Shown here one piece after another: positions 52,019 through 62,099 of a DNA stretch of 64,000 nucleotides. The translations under genes and the position numbers were made by a program. This DNA is from Paenimyroides baculatum (GTDB lineage Bacteria > Bacteroidota > Bacteroidia > Flavobacteriales > Flavobacteriaceae): positions 1 to 64,000 of the forward strand of contig NZ_VWSG01000001.1 in NCBI RefSeq assembly GCF_008629655.1. Reading direction: 5' to 3'. The notes below the pieces were generated by a model that worked only from the letters and a program-made list of their open reading frames with translations, was not told the DNA's origin and made no database searches. The first letter of the stretch is position 1; every line of letters begins with the position of its first letter.

Positions 52019-52273
52019 TTATGAGAGCGAATCATTGATTGCTTTATTGTGAATTTCACAAATAGCTTCTACAACTTCTATACTTTCAGGCGAATTTTCA
52101 GGATATTTCGAGGTGTATTCGTTTTTAAATTTTTCAAATTCAGGACTTGTAATAAATTTATGAAGTAATTCATTTTTTTCTGAAAATGATTCAATACCAG
52201 ACAGACCTTTTATTCTCCTTTGAACAGGTGCAAACATTTCGTCAAATTTTTGATGGATTTCATTTTTAATCAT
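52019..52273 (-). CDS. Small hydrophilic protein of unknown function
   Basis: The 84-residue soluble protein is rich in charged residues and predicted helices (MIKNEIHQKFDEMFAPVQRR, 'SPESIEVVEAICEIHNKAIND'). No motif is recognised. It lies alone between aspS and the long non-coding stretch ahead of brnQ. Moderate confidence that it is a real gene. Confidence 0.5.
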   Translation of the reverse strand: MIKNEIHQKFDEMFAPVQRRIKGLSGIESFSEKNELLHKFITSPEFEKFKNEYTSKYPENSPESIEVVEAICEIHNKAINDSLS

Positions 52274-52647
52274 AATTATACATTTTTTTATATTTAATTA
52301 AAGGTATTGATTAAATATTTACATAAAAAGATACATTCCATTTCAAAAAAAATAAGATTTACTAGAAATCTCGCATTCTTTACTTATAAGATTTTTCACT
52401 TACAACAATACTTTGCGGGTTTCCTTGTAATATTCTACAACGCTTGATGTTATATTAAATTGCTTAATATCACAAATTGTTATAATACAGATGGTTATGA
52501 TTTACATTCGGAAGAAAGTAATAATTGTTTAAAAAGAACAAAACGTTTTATTTCTATTAAAAAATTGTGTTTTATGATAGAATACTTAAGGTTTTGTTAA
52601 AAAAAATGATTATGTTTGATAAAAAATGAAAATTAATTTAAAAATTC
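52274..52647. other. Long AT-rich intergenic region ahead of brnQ
   Basis: There is no CDS, tRNA or strong hairpin in these 374 bases. The right end holds a full -7 box, TATGTTTG, at 52611-52618, 29 bases ahead of the brnQ ATG. A weak TATTAA/TTAATA symmetry occurs near 52452-52469. Nothing else is supported. Confidence 0.5.
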
Positions 52648-53943
52648 ATGGATATAAGAAAACGTAAAACCATTCTTTTTTTAGGAATGGCATTATTTGC
52701 TATGTTTTTTGGTGCAGGAAATTTACTGTTACCTGCCTATTTAGGTTTGCAAACCCGTACAGATTGGACGGCTACGTTTGCAGGTTTTTCGTTAACCGCT
52801 ATTTTAGCTCCCGTTTTGGCAATTTTTGCAGTAGCCGTTTCGGGTAATTATTTTACCGATTTAGGTTCGCGTGCCAACGTAAAACTGGCTTATATTTTAT
52901 CAACAATAAACGTTTTATGTATTGGTCCGCTAATTGCCTTGCCTCGTTCGGGCGCATCGGTTTTTGAAGTTGCCATTAAGCCGATAATCCCAGATGCACA
53001 GCCGGTTTGGGTGTGTGTATTGTTTTTTGGAGCTGTAATGGGTGCGTCGTTTTCTTTAAATAGAATTACCGGAATTTTAGGAAAAATTTTCGCTCCGATT
53101 TTGCTTTTCTTCCTAGCCTTGTTAATTGTCCCGGGTTTGTTTATGGGATCGACTGTAAACATTGATCCAACAATTATTGAAGACCGTTTTTACGTTGGTT
53201 TTCAAGAAGGCTATCAGACAATGGATGTTTTGGCAGGATTAATTTTCGCAGTTTTATTGATAGCAGGTGCCAATCGTAAAAGTTATACGCATGTAAAAGA
53301 TAAAATTGAAGTGGTTGTAAAATCGGCAATATTGGCAGCGATCTGTATGTTGTTGGTTTACGGCGGTTTGTTTTATCTGGGTGCACATGCTACAGTTGAT
53401 GCTGCAAACACTACAAGGTCTTCTTTATTGATCTACCTTGCCACACAGTATTTTGGATCGAACGGAGTTTATTTAATATCGATCTTAATGATTTTGGCGT
53501 GTATCACAACAGCAATTGCATTAACCGCAGGTTCTGCAAACTTTTTTGAACGATTGACCAAAGGCAAACTAGGATATATCGAAGGTGTAATATCAATAAC
53601 GCTTGTATCAACCTTATTAGCAATTACAGGGGTTGATGGTATTATTGAATATGCTGCTGCTTTGTTAAACTTTATTTATCCGGTAACTTTAGTGCTTATA
53701 CTTTCGGTTCTGTTATTCGGAAGAACCATCCAAAATCAGAAACCTTATTTTATAACGTTGATTGTAACCATGGTTATATCGTCTTTACGAGTGCTTGCAG
53801 GTTGGTTTCCTAATGAAGAAACTTTCACACAACTTTTAAATATGATGCCTTTTGCTCGATTTAATTTGGAATGGGTAATACCTGCAATACTTACATTTGT
53901 AATAACTTGTTTTGCTTTAGGTAGAAATTTGAATAGGAAGTAG
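52648..53943 (+). CDS. brnQ: Branched-chain amino acid transporter (LIVCS family)
   Basis: The 431-residue inner-membrane protein has 12 predicted helices. Its start, RKTILFLGMALFAMFFGAGN (then LLLPAYLG), is the signature of BrnQ carriers, which couple leucine, isoleucine and valine uptake to Na+ or H+. Other parts: 'IGPLIALPRSGASVFEVAI', 'GLIFAVLLIAGANRKSY'. It has its own promoter upstream and is followed by a membrane protein gene after 10 bases. Confidence 0.93.
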   Translation: MDIRKRKTILFLGMALFAMFFGAGNLLLPAYLGLQTRTDWTATFAGFSLTAILAPVLAIFAVAVSGNYFTDLGSRANVKLAYILSTINVLCIGPLIALPRSGASVFEVAIKPIIPDAQPVWVCVLFFGAVMGASFSLNRITGILGKIFAPILLFFLALLIVPGLFMGSTVNIDPTIIEDRFYVGFQEGYQTMDVLAGLIFAVLLIAGANRKSYTHVKDKIEVVVKSAILAAICMLLVYGGLFYLGAHATVDAANTTRSSLLIYLATQYFGSNGVYLISILMILACITTAIALTAGSANFFERLTKGKLGYIEGVISITLVSTLLAITGVDGIIEYAAALLNFIYPVTLVLILSVLLFGRTIQNQKPYFITLIVTMVISSLRVLAGWFPNEETFTQLLNMMPFARFNLEWVIPAILTFVITCFALGRNLNRK

Positions 53944-53953
53944 ATTGCTCAAG

Positions 53954-54904
53954 ATGAAAATTAAATCAAATACTCAATATCTCGGTTTTATATTGGGAAT
54001 AATTTATGGGCTTGTTTTCAGATTAATTTCTGATGTGGAATATTTAGACGGATTTTATAATGTTTACAGCATAACTTTTATTTGGGTTATTCCTGCGCTT
54101 ATAGGATTATTTCCCATTATGTTTTCGTCTAGCAAAATTTATTTATCGCCACTAAAATTATTTTTGTATCCTGTTTTAACTATCTTTTTGTTCTTGATTA
54201 TTACATTGGTTACTGGTCTTGAAGATGTTTTTTGTTTGTTTATAATTGGTATTCCCTTTTTTATAGCGGCAGGAGTAATTGGTATTCTGTTGGGTACTTA
54301 TATGAAGGATAAAATGATTAACAAAAAGATTTATTCGATCTTTTTATTACCATTGATATTGAATCCTATTGAAAATATTATTCCAAATAAATCAGAAGAA
54401 TTTAAGGTTGAGCATTCGATAATTATCAACAAAAACAAATCAGAGATTTTTCCAAATTTGCTTGAAGTTCAAACCATAAATGAAAAACAGTATGGAAATG
54501 GTTTCTTTCAAATAGTAGGAATTCCAAAACCATTGAATTCCAAAATGTATAGCGATGGCGAAAATCGATATAGAATTGGATATTTTACGGACGATTTTGA
54601 GTTATATGAAAGTGTTGATACGTTGAAAGAAAATGAATTTGTAAGTTTTCAAATTCATTTAGATAAATCGCAATTAAGAAATCAGCCAACAGATATTCAT
54701 TTGGTACAGAGCGATTATTTCAAATTTGGAAAAATAAGTTATAGTTTAATCGAAATAGATACGAATAAAGCAAAAGTAATTTTGTCTTGTGATTACAGAT
54801 TGAATTCTAAAATGAATTTGTATGCGAATTTTTGGGCTGAAAAAATTATTTCCGATTTTGAAAAGCGATTACTAAAATCGATCAAGATTAATATAGAAAC
54901 ATAA
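53954..54904 (+). CDS. Membrane protein of unknown function
   Basis: The start is the ATG at 53954 (a TTG lies 3 codons upstream). The 316-residue protein has four hydrophobic segments in the first 130 residues, then a soluble region of about 185 residues ending near 'LKSIKINIET'. No family is recognised. It follows brnQ by 10 bases and ends at a bidirectional terminator. Confidence 0.65.
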   Translation: MKIKSNTQYLGFILGIIYGLVFRLISDVEYLDGFYNVYSITFIWVIPALIGLFPIMFSSSKIYLSPLKLFLYPVLTIFLFLIITLVTGLEDVFCLFIIGIPFFIAAGVIGILLGTYMKDKMINKKIYSIFLLPLILNPIENIIPNKSEEFKVEHSIIINKNKSEIFPNLLEVQTINEKQYGNGFFQIVGIPKPLNSKMYSDGENRYRIGYFTDDFELYESVDTLKENEFVSFQIHLDKSQLRNQPTDIHLVQSDYFKFGKISYSLIEIDTNKAKVILSCDYRLNSKMNLYANFWAEKIISDFEKRLLKSIKINIET

Positions 54905-54933
54905 AAAAACCAACCGTTAAGGTTGGTTTTTTT
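54903..54933. terminator. Bidirectional terminator
   Basis: A 13-base-pair inverted repeat (54903-54915 with 54921-54933; ACCAACC/GGTTGGT core) with A and T runs lies between convergent genes. Confidence 0.8.
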
Positions 54934-54936
54934 ATA

Positions 54937-56898
54937 TTATTTCTTTTCTAATATCACAGACAGTTTGTTGAAATCTGCAGCTGCGTTTATAATCTTTTGA
55001 TATTGTGGATACACGCTTGCTGGCAGTTCTACAAATTCATAATGTTCGGTATTTTTTACAATTAACTGGTTGCCTTTAATTTCGTAAGATGATATGAAAT
55101 CGGCAACAACTTTTCCTTGATAGGTTAACGATTGATTCATATTAAAAACTTCTGGGTTTTTAATCTTATAATCTGCAGGAAGCGTTAATGTAATGGTTCT
55201 GTCATAAGAATGTGGATTGTCTATTTCTATAGGTAAAACACGTTCTTTTTCTTCGTACATTTCCATTTGTTTACCAATTACTTCACCCACTTTAAATATA
55301 TAATTGTTTCCGGCTTTGGTAATTAAATCTTTTGCATTGGCTTTAACATCTATCACAAAATGTTCTTTTCCTACAAATTCTAAACCTTCGTTTTTAGCTT
55401 CTACCGATGCAATTTCTGATTCAAATATATAATTTTTCGCTATAAAAGTTAACATCTCTTGATATTCCGTAGGATCAGAAAAATCTTTTGCTGGTTGAAA
55501 ATTTAATGATTCATAACCATTGAATTTAATTTTTGATGCTAACGCAGGATCTGTAACGCTGTTAGAAAAATCAACATGAATATCCATAACAGACATGCTT
55601 TGATTTTTAGGGAATTCAATTGTTTTTATTTCTGAAACGGGAACTTTAATACCACCAAAGGTTTTCGTTTTTACAAATAAGCCATGGTTTCCGGCAAATT
55701 GGTCATCAAACATTGGTGTTCTGTAGGCTGGTGCTCCTGGTTCTACATAAACATCGGCTGTAGGGAAATAAAAAAGTACTTCTTTAAAATTAAGATACGA
55801 TTCAAAATTTGGATCAAAAATATTCTGGAAACGGTCTGTTGTAAAAACAATTTCGTAAGGAACATTCATTTTTTTATACGCATTAGCATATAGTTTTAAT
55901 AGATCGAACAAATTTCCTTGTTTGTTTTTAATGATGTCTGCTAAATTTTCATTTGCCGAAAAATATCGATTGTACTGTATATTTTCTTTTATGTTTTTTT
56001 CGATATTCTGAATTTGCGCAAGTGGATCTGATGTTTTTTGAAATTTCTTTATAAAATTTTCTAATGCTTTTTCTTCTGCTTTTGAAAGTTCGCGGTGATA
56101 AGCTTCGTATAAGCTTTTAGCATAATCGGAATGATTGTGTATGTTTTTGGTATTCGTAGAAATGTTTTCGTCTAATTTATAACTAAAGCGTTGACTGTTT
56201 TTAAGCATATTGCTTTGGCGTTCGTTATCAGGAATAGACGGAATATTGAAAGCTTCTACAAAAAGTGAGTTTTTTTCTTTATAGCTTTTTAGTTTGCTTT
56301 CGGCTTTAGGGAATCCGTTGTATGATGCCGAACTAAACAGTAAACGTTCTGGGTAAATAAGTTCTATTGTGGTTCTTAAAACAGGAGCATTACTTTGTAA
56401 TTTTAAGGAGCTACCAGAAATTTCGGGTTCTTTTTTTATAATGTGAAATTTTTCTATAATTGCTCCTTTCTCTAATCCGTTTACTGCAAAATAATTATAC
56501 TTTGTTTGCCTTTGTTCGTCAATTTCTTCTTTAATATCAGATTGTTTCAACTCTATAATTTTGCCATTTTTAAGTATAACACGTAATTTATTGGCAATAA
56601 GATTGTCGTTCATGCCGGCCGGAATGTAAACTTTGTTGTTACGTTCAATGGCATTATCAGAATTTATTAATTTTTTTTCATGTACAAGGCGGTATTCCGA
56701 TGCTGTATCATCTTCAAAAACAAATTCAGATTTAATGTGGCGCTCTAAAATAATTTCTTCTTCTTTTTGAAATTTTGGATCTATTTTATATTCTGCTGTT
56801 GAAAATTCGTAGTTCTTAAACTCAAATTTCTGTGCTTTCATATTCCATACACTTACAGAAATGAAAAGGGTTAGTAGTACACTTTTAATTTTTATCAT
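54937..56898 (-). CDS. DUF3857 protein with a degenerate transglutaminase-like domain
   Basis: The 653-residue exported protein (signal peptide ending VWNMKAQ) has an N-terminal DUF3857 beta domain (about residues 40-220) and a transglutaminase-like region (about 290-400) in which the catalytic triad is lost. Where Cys is expected the sequence is KQGN-L-FD (N329), His is replaced in YLNFKEV (F371), and Asp by E386 in VYVEPGA. A DUF3858-like C-terminal beta domain follows. Its start overlaps the end of the next DUF3857 gene by 14 bases. It is probably a non-catalytic partner of that protein. Confidence 0.85.
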   Translation of the reverse strand: MIKIKSVLLTLFISVSVWNMKAQKFEFKNYEFSTAEYKIDPKFQKEEEIILERHIKSEFVFEDDTASEYRLVHEKKLINSDNAIERNNKVYIPAGMNDNLIANKLRVILKNGKIIELKQSDIKEEIDEQRQTKYNYFAVNGLEKGAIIEKFHIIKKEPEISGSSLKLQSNAPVLRTTIELIYPERLLFSSASYNGFPKAESKLKSYKEKNSLFVEAFNIPSIPDNERQSNMLKNSQRFSYKLDENISTNTKNIHNHSDYAKSLYEAYHRELSKAEEKALENFIKKFQKTSDPLAQIQNIEKNIKENIQYNRYFSANENLADIIKNKQGNLFDLLKLYANAYKKMNVPYEIVFTTDRFQNIFDPNFESYLNFKEVLFYFPTADVYVEPGAPAYRTPMFDDQFAGNHGLFVKTKTFGGIKVPVSEIKTIEFPKNQSMSVMDIHVDFSNSVTDPALASKIKFNGYESLNFQPAKDFSDPTEYQEMLTFIAKNYIFESEIASVEAKNEGLEFVGKEHFVIDVKANAKDLITKAGNNYIFKVGEVIGKQMEMYEEKERVLPIEIDNPHSYDRTITLTLPADYKIKNPEVFNMNQSLTYQGKVVADFISSYEIKGNQLIVKNTEHYEFVELPASVYPQYQKIINAAADFNKLSVILEKK

Positions 56899-58816
56899 TT
56901 TTTTTGATTATAATGGTTTCTAAATAGTTTTCTTTTAGTTTTTTTAATGATTCGTTCCACAAAGCAAATTGTTGAGGGGCAATTAGTGTTTGCTTTATTT
57001 GCACATTGTAATTTAATTCTATAGTGGCATCTTTTTTAGAATAGCTAAAGTTAAAAGCTATTAAATCGTTAGAAAAAGATGCGTTTTCTGGTAAATATGT
57101 TATTTCGGTTCCTTTTGGAATTTTTAGTGAAACGCGGTATGACTGATTACTTAAAAATTCGTGATCGTATGTTTGTGAACGGGTAGGTTCAAAAGCATCG
57201 TTTTGAAAAGGTTTGTCTAAGGTAAGATTTACATACATTTCGTCACCAGAACTTACTACGTAATTATCTAATTCAAAAATATAGGTAATGGTGTAAGGTT
57301 GTTCGTTATTGTCGAAATCTTTTTCGGTAAAATCAGAAAGCTTAAACTTGTTATTTCCTTTTTCCAATAAAGAAAAAACATACTCTTTTCTATGGCGTGC
57401 ATTGTCGCCAATTACATTACGACACTGTGTTGCTGCCAAACCATTTGCAGCGTACACACCTTTTCCAATAATTTTTTGTTCGGATAATGAAATATCTATT
57501 ACATCAGTAATGTTGTTTAACTGCGCATCAACTTCCGGTACTGTTGCTATAATGTACGAACTGTTTTGAGCAATAAGCGCTTCTTTACCTTGAATAAAAC
57601 CAGAAGGCATGCCAAAAGGTACATTTGCATCTGTAGCATCAAGGTATATTTTCTTTCCGTCTTTAATATATGTCGCAATCATGTGATTGTCTACCGCAGG
57701 CGTGGGAAGTTGCTGATAGGTGTAAGGTAATTCGCGTGTGCCAATCCAAGTGAAATTTACGTTTGGTACATTCACATATTTAGCCATTTCGGTAATTATA
57801 CTCGTCATATCCTTACAATCTCCAAATTTACGTTCAAACACTTTATCTGCTTCTCTAGGAATAAAACCTTCGTAGCCACTTTCAAACGCAACATATTTAA
57901 TGTTTTTTTGAACCCACTTAAAAATGGTTTTCATTTTCTCGTCATTGGTAGTACAATTTTTTGTTAGATCTACCGTAAAAGCTTTTAAATCGGCACTTTC
58001 TTTTTGGTTTATTTTTGATATAAAGTTGTGATAATACGTATATAGTTTATCAACCGATCCTAAAACAGGTACCAATTGATCTTTGGTTTTGTATTCTGAA
58101 ATCCAAAAGTGAAGGTGTGGTGTTTCGTACATATTTCCGGCAGAACCTCCATCGCCTTTCATGGCGGGTATGTTTTCTTTTTTAAATGTTGTAGTGGTAA
58201 CTCCTTTTTTAGATTCGGTACTAATATCTAACGTGTTTTTATCAATATTAAACAACCTATAATCTATTTTTACTGTTTCTGGGTGACTTATTTTTAAGGT
58301 TCTTTTTTCGTTTACATAACCTGTTGCAAACATAAATCTGTGCAGTAAAAACGGATCGGCAAATTCAATTTTATACTTTAAAACTTTTTTGCTACCGCTG
58401 GTAAGGTTGGCATAATTAAAGGTTTTAAGTTTTACATCGCTATCAAAAACACTTTGGCGGTCTAGTTTTTTATCTGCAATATGTGCAACATCGGTTTTTT
58501 TTTGTCTACCGTTTATAGTGTTTAACGTGTAAGCTTCGTATGATTTTATAGGAGAAAGATCAGAAAAAACAATGCTTTCTACAGCGCTAAATCCACCTTT
58601 ATCACTAATAATCATAGACTCTTCGTGGTTATCTTGTGAGATAACCAATTGATTGTTTTTGTTGACGTCTATATGATAATGTTCTACATAATCTGTTACG
58701 ATTTCTGATTGTCCCGGATATTTTTGTTGCGGGTTTGAAACAGGTTGTGCATTACCAATAACGCCTGAAAACAGTAAAACTATTAAGCTAAATCGCCACC
58801 AAAATATCTGAATCAT
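56885..58816 (-). CDS. DUF3857 protein with an intact transglutaminase triad
   Basis: The start at 58816 (MIQIFWWRFSLIVLLFSGVIG) gives a signal peptide; alternatives lie upstream at 58849 and 58897. The 643-residue exported protein has DUF3857 (about residues 30-240) and a transglutaminase-like domain with C334 in KFGDCKD, H378 in DNHMIATYI and D393 in YLDATD, so it should be an active peptide-bond or cysteine-protease-like enzyme. A C-terminal beta domain follows. It sits in a three-gene operon between a TPR/MORN-like protein and a catalytically dead relative. Confidence 0.87.
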   Translation of the reverse strand: MIQIFWWRFSLIVLLFSGVIGNAQPVSNPQQKYPGQSEIVTDYVEHYHIDVNKNNQLVISQDNHEESMIISDKGGFSAVESIVFSDLSPIKSYEAYTLNTINGRQKKTDVAHIADKKLDRQSVFDSDVKLKTFNYANLTSGSKKVLKYKIEFADPFLLHRFMFATGYVNEKRTLKISHPETVKIDYRLFNIDKNTLDISTESKKGVTTTTFKKENIPAMKGDGGSAGNMYETPHLHFWISEYKTKDQLVPVLGSVDKLYTYYHNFISKINQKESADLKAFTVDLTKNCTTNDEKMKTIFKWVQKNIKYVAFESGYEGFIPREADKVFERKFGDCKDMTSIITEMAKYVNVPNVNFTWIGTRELPYTYQQLPTPAVDNHMIATYIKDGKKIYLDATDANVPFGMPSGFIQGKEALIAQNSSYIIATVPEVDAQLNNITDVIDISLSEQKIIGKGVYAANGLAATQCRNVIGDNARHRKEYVFSLLEKGNNKFKLSDFTEKDFDNNEQPYTITYIFELDNYVVSSGDEMYVNLTLDKPFQNDAFEPTRSQTYDHEFLSNQSYRVSLKIPKGTEITYLPENASFSNDLIAFNFSYSKKDATIELNYNVQIKQTLIAPQQFALWNESLKKLKENYLETIIIKKNDKN

Positions 58817-61800
58817 AGGTGTAGTTATGTTTAATTTTATTGTTTTCATAAATTTTATAGTTTCCATGAATTTCATCTTCAGAATATTCGGTTTCAATCA
58901 ATTTGTCGCCGTTTTTATCAAAGTAAATGGTGTTTCCTTCTTGTTTGCCATTTATAAATGACGTTTGCATATAACGCTGACCGTTTTCGTAATTAATATG
59001 TTGACTGCCGTTTAACCAACCAGAATTGTATTGAACATGGTATGCTAAAGATCCGTCTTCGAAATTTAACTTATAATCGCCGTTATACAGAAAGTTTTTA
59101 AAATTAATTTCTAATGCCTTTTTTCCGTTTTTATAATAGGACTCTATTTTATTAGTTTCTTTAGTAAAAGGTGTTTTGCTTGATAATTCGCCATTTTTAT
59201 CTACCGTTTGATAGCTTGTTGGTGTGTCATAATAATAATGAATAATTGCAAGTGTTTCGCCGTTTGTTCCAAAAATAGTGTTGGTTCCGTGGCGTTGGTC
59301 GTTAATATAATTTACCTCGGTAGATTTTTTATTTATTCCCGGAATAAAAATCGTTCTTACAAAATTTTCTTTACCCCATTCAAACTGCAAACTATTGGTA
59401 AGATTGCCTAAATGATCATATTTTTTAGAAAAACCGTGGCGTTTACCTGCAAAATAATCTGCTTCATATGTAAGTTTGCCGGTTGGGGCATTGTAAATTT
59501 GTTTTCCGTGTAATACGTTATTTACATAGTTTTCTTTGTTCAATACTAAACTACCCGCTTGTTTTACAGATGTTCCGTGTAATTGTCCGTTTTTTAGTTC
59601 AACAGTTTTAGTAATTGCGGTAGTTTCTTTAATAGTAAATTTTCCGTTTTTTTCTGCAAAATCAAAAGTAAAAGGTGTATCTAACAAGTAAAATGTAGAA
59701 GCTAAAGTTAAATTAGAGCTTAGTATATCTTTACGATAAAGTGTTTGGTTTTGTGTGTAACTAAACTTTTCGTTTTCTAAGTTATTATTAGTGTAGAATG
59801 AATTTGTAGAGATTTTACCATTATCATAATACAAAATTTCCGGACCATTTAAACCGTTTTCATCATAATACTGTGTGTATTTTATTTTGTTGTTCCAAAA
59901 ATCTTCAAACAAACCATTGTATAGATTTTCTTTGTACGAAACTTTATAATCTCTTTGACCGTTGTTTAAAAATGTTTCAATTTTTAAATAATCTCCATTG
60001 TTATCAAAAGTTGTTTTGCTTTTTAAATATCCTAACTCATTATAATAGCTCCATTCGCCAACCGGTTTACTTTTTTCGAACGATCCTTCTGCAATAAGAT
60101 TTCCTAATGCATTGTAATTTTGGTATTGCGTTTTATCTTTGTTTTTTAACGCAGGTGCATTCGCAAATTGAAACTCTGAATGGCTGTATTTTCCATTTTT
60201 GAAAAAGTGTGTTTGATACTTATGTCCGTTTTCATCAAAGCTTTCTTCAGAAATTAAGTTCTCTTTTGCGTCATAATTTTCTTTTTCAAGCAATTTTCCA
60301 TCAACAGAAAAAAGCTCACTAGAAACAATTTTATGATCTTTATAAGTAATTTGGTTTTCTATTTTTTTGTTAGAATGGTAGCTTGTATAAGTTACAGGTT
60401 TTCCTTTAATGTATTTAGATTCTAATTTTAAGGTGCCGTTGTCGTAATATTCTAAAAAATTACCATCTATTTCATTATCTGTGTAGTTGGTGTCTAATAC
60501 CAAAGTACCTGTTTCGTTATAACGTTTGTATTCGCCGTTAAATAAACCATTTTTGTAATTTGCAATTATTTTTTTTGTACCGTCAGCGTAGAAACATTCC
60601 GAAAGTCCGTTATAAGAATCATCTACATAAGTGCCTTCACAGTTTTTACCTGATGTAGGATAGTAAGTGGTGTATTTACCGTCTGCCTTTCCGTTTTTAG
60701 AATTTAAATCTAAAATTAATTGTTTGTTTACGTCGTAATTTTTTATAGCGCCAGTTATTTCTCCGTTTACATAATTTTCAGAGTAGTTTAAGTTTCCATT
60801 AGTTTGGTAATAATTTTTTACACCGTTTAAATTATTGTTTTTATAAGTAATGTCTGCCTTTTTTGTGCCTAAAAAATCTTCTACAATTCCAGTTCCTTCT
60901 AATTCATTTTCTTTATTAAGGGGTAAAAAAACTTTTTCATTGTTTTCTCTAAAAACTTTATATTTTTGATTTCCTCTGTAACCAATAAAGTAGTTCTCTG
61001 TTATTTTTGGAATTAAAAAGTTATCTACGTAATTTTTAATTTCTTTATCGTTTTTAGAATATTCTTTTTCAAAATTGGAACTTATAGATCCAAGTGAAAG
61101 GTATAAATAGTTTTTTGTATGTTTTGCCAACGCAATTTCTTTGAAATGTTTACCAAATTGATTTTCAAAGTAGCCGTTTTTAATATCGTGCGTTTCAAAA
61201 TAATCAATAATGGCTTGCATGTTTCTTACAACAATATCATCAATCCCAATTTTTAATTGATAATTTGTATGATACTGAACTTGAGCGTTTAAAAGTTCTT
61301 CTAGTTCTTTAAATTGATCGCCCGTTTCTGAATATTTTAATGTTGGTTTATTGTTGTAGTTTTGGTGGTATTTTTTGTTTAAAGTACTTAATGAGCTTAT
61401 AGCGTTTGATGAAAGTGGATCAAGCATTAAAAAGGTCATCAACGACAAACTGCCTTCTACAATTTTACCGTCTTCTAAAGCCAAATTACCTAAATGAAAT
61501 AGCACGCTTGTGTGCGAAGGATCTATTGATATGATTTTTTTATAAAGATCTAAAACTTCTTGGTTTTTTTTCTGTTTGTAAAGAACTACTGCTTTATTTA
61601 GTAGCAAATGTGTAGATTCTGGATTATTCTTTAAGCCTAAATCAAACATTTGTATTGCTTCATCTAGCTTATTATTTTCACTTAAAACAATTCCATGAAG
61701 TGCTAATAAATAAGGTGCTTCTAAATGTTTTTTTTCTTCGAAAAGTTGTGTTGATAGTTTTAAAGCTTCATCCAGCTTTCTATCTGCAAGTAATGAATTA

Positions 61801-61991
61801 ATAATTTCGTATTGAGCAGAAATATATTTTGGATCGCTAATATTTACTTTACTAAAATCTGCTATTGCTTTGTCGTAAGCTTTGTTGTTATGTTGTTCTA
61901 TACCCGAAGAAATAAATTCTTCAGCCGAATACTTTTGACCAAATGAAGGGATTGAAATTAACGTTAGTAGCGCTAAATACTTGTTTTTCAT
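58788..61991 (-). CDS. Exported TPR and MORN/YwqK-like repeat protein
   Basis: The 1067-residue protein has a signal peptide (MKNKYLALLTLISIPSFG). TPR motifs fill about residues 20-205 ('AYDKAIADFSKVNISDPKYISAQ', 'NKLDEAIQMFDLGLKNNPESTHLL'). Then from about 370 to the end come some twenty tandem MORN_2/YwqK-type repeats of the kind 'YYQTNGNLNYSENYVNGEITG', 'YNETGTLVLDTNYTDNEIDG' and 'YENGQRYMQTSFINGKQEG'. YwqK-type repeats are also found in toxin-associated proteins. Here it is the first gene of an operon with two DUF3857 proteins; its 3' end overlaps the next gene by 29 bases. Function unknown. Confidence 0.87.
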   Translation of the reverse strand: MKNKYLALLTLISIPSFGQKYSAEEFISSGIEQHNNKAYDKAIADFSKVNISDPKYISAQYEIINSLLADRKLDEALKLSTQLFEEKKHLEAPYLLALHGIVLSENNKLDEAIQMFDLGLKNNPESTHLLLNKAVVLYKQKKNQEVLDLYKKIISIDPSHTSVLFHLGNLALEDGKIVEGSLSLMTFLMLDPLSSNAISSLSTLNKKYHQNYNNKPTLKYSETGDQFKELEELLNAQVQYHTNYQLKIGIDDIVVRNMQAIIDYFETHDIKNGYFENQFGKHFKEIALAKHTKNYLYLSLGSISSNFEKEYSKNDKEIKNYVDNFLIPKITENYFIGYRGNQKYKVFRENNEKVFLPLNKENELEGTGIVEDFLGTKKADITYKNNNLNGVKNYYQTNGNLNYSENYVNGEITGAIKNYDVNKQLILDLNSKNGKADGKYTTYYPTSGKNCEGTYVDDSYNGLSECFYADGTKKIIANYKNGLFNGEYKRYNETGTLVLDTNYTDNEIDGNFLEYYDNGTLKLESKYIKGKPVTYTSYHSNKKIENQITYKDHKIVSSELFSVDGKLLEKENYDAKENLISEESFDENGHKYQTHFFKNGKYSHSEFQFANAPALKNKDKTQYQNYNALGNLIAEGSFEKSKPVGEWSYYNELGYLKSKTTFDNNGDYLKIETFLNNGQRDYKVSYKENLYNGLFEDFWNNKIKYTQYYDENGLNGPEILYYDNGKISTNSFYTNNNLENEKFSYTQNQTLYRKDILSSNLTLASTFYLLDTPFTFDFAEKNGKFTIKETTAITKTVELKNGQLHGTSVKQAGSLVLNKENYVNNVLHGKQIYNAPTGKLTYEADYFAGKRHGFSKKYDHLGNLTNSLQFEWGKENFVRTIFIPGINKKSTEVNYINDQRHGTNTIFGTNGETLAIIHYYYDTPTSYQTVDKNGELSSKTPFTKETNKIESYYKNGKKALEINFKNFLYNGDYKLNFEDGSLAYHVQYNSGWLNGSQHINYENGQRYMQTSFINGKQEGNTIYFDKNGDKLIETEYSEDEIHGNYKIYENNKIKHNYTYDSDILVAI

Positions 61992-62053
61992 AAGTGTTAG
62001 GTTATGTGAAATTGTGTTAAAAATAACTTAATAATTCAAGTAAATATAAAAAA

Positions 62054-62081
62054 AAGAGCCATATTAAAAAATATGACTCTT
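62054..62081 (-). terminator. Terminator between the small lipoprotein and the TPR/MORN gene
   Basis: AAGAGCCATATT (62054-62065) pairs with AATATGACTCTT (62070-62081, one mismatch), with A and T runs on both sides. Confidence 0.7.
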
Positions 62082-62099
62082 AAAAAAAAATGTTTAATT

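Noticed and set aside
54937..56898. The 653-residue DUF3857 gene as a pseudogene
   Set aside because: The catalytic triad is gone, but the frame is intact along the full length, with a signal peptide and conserved domains; a pseudoenzyme is more likely.
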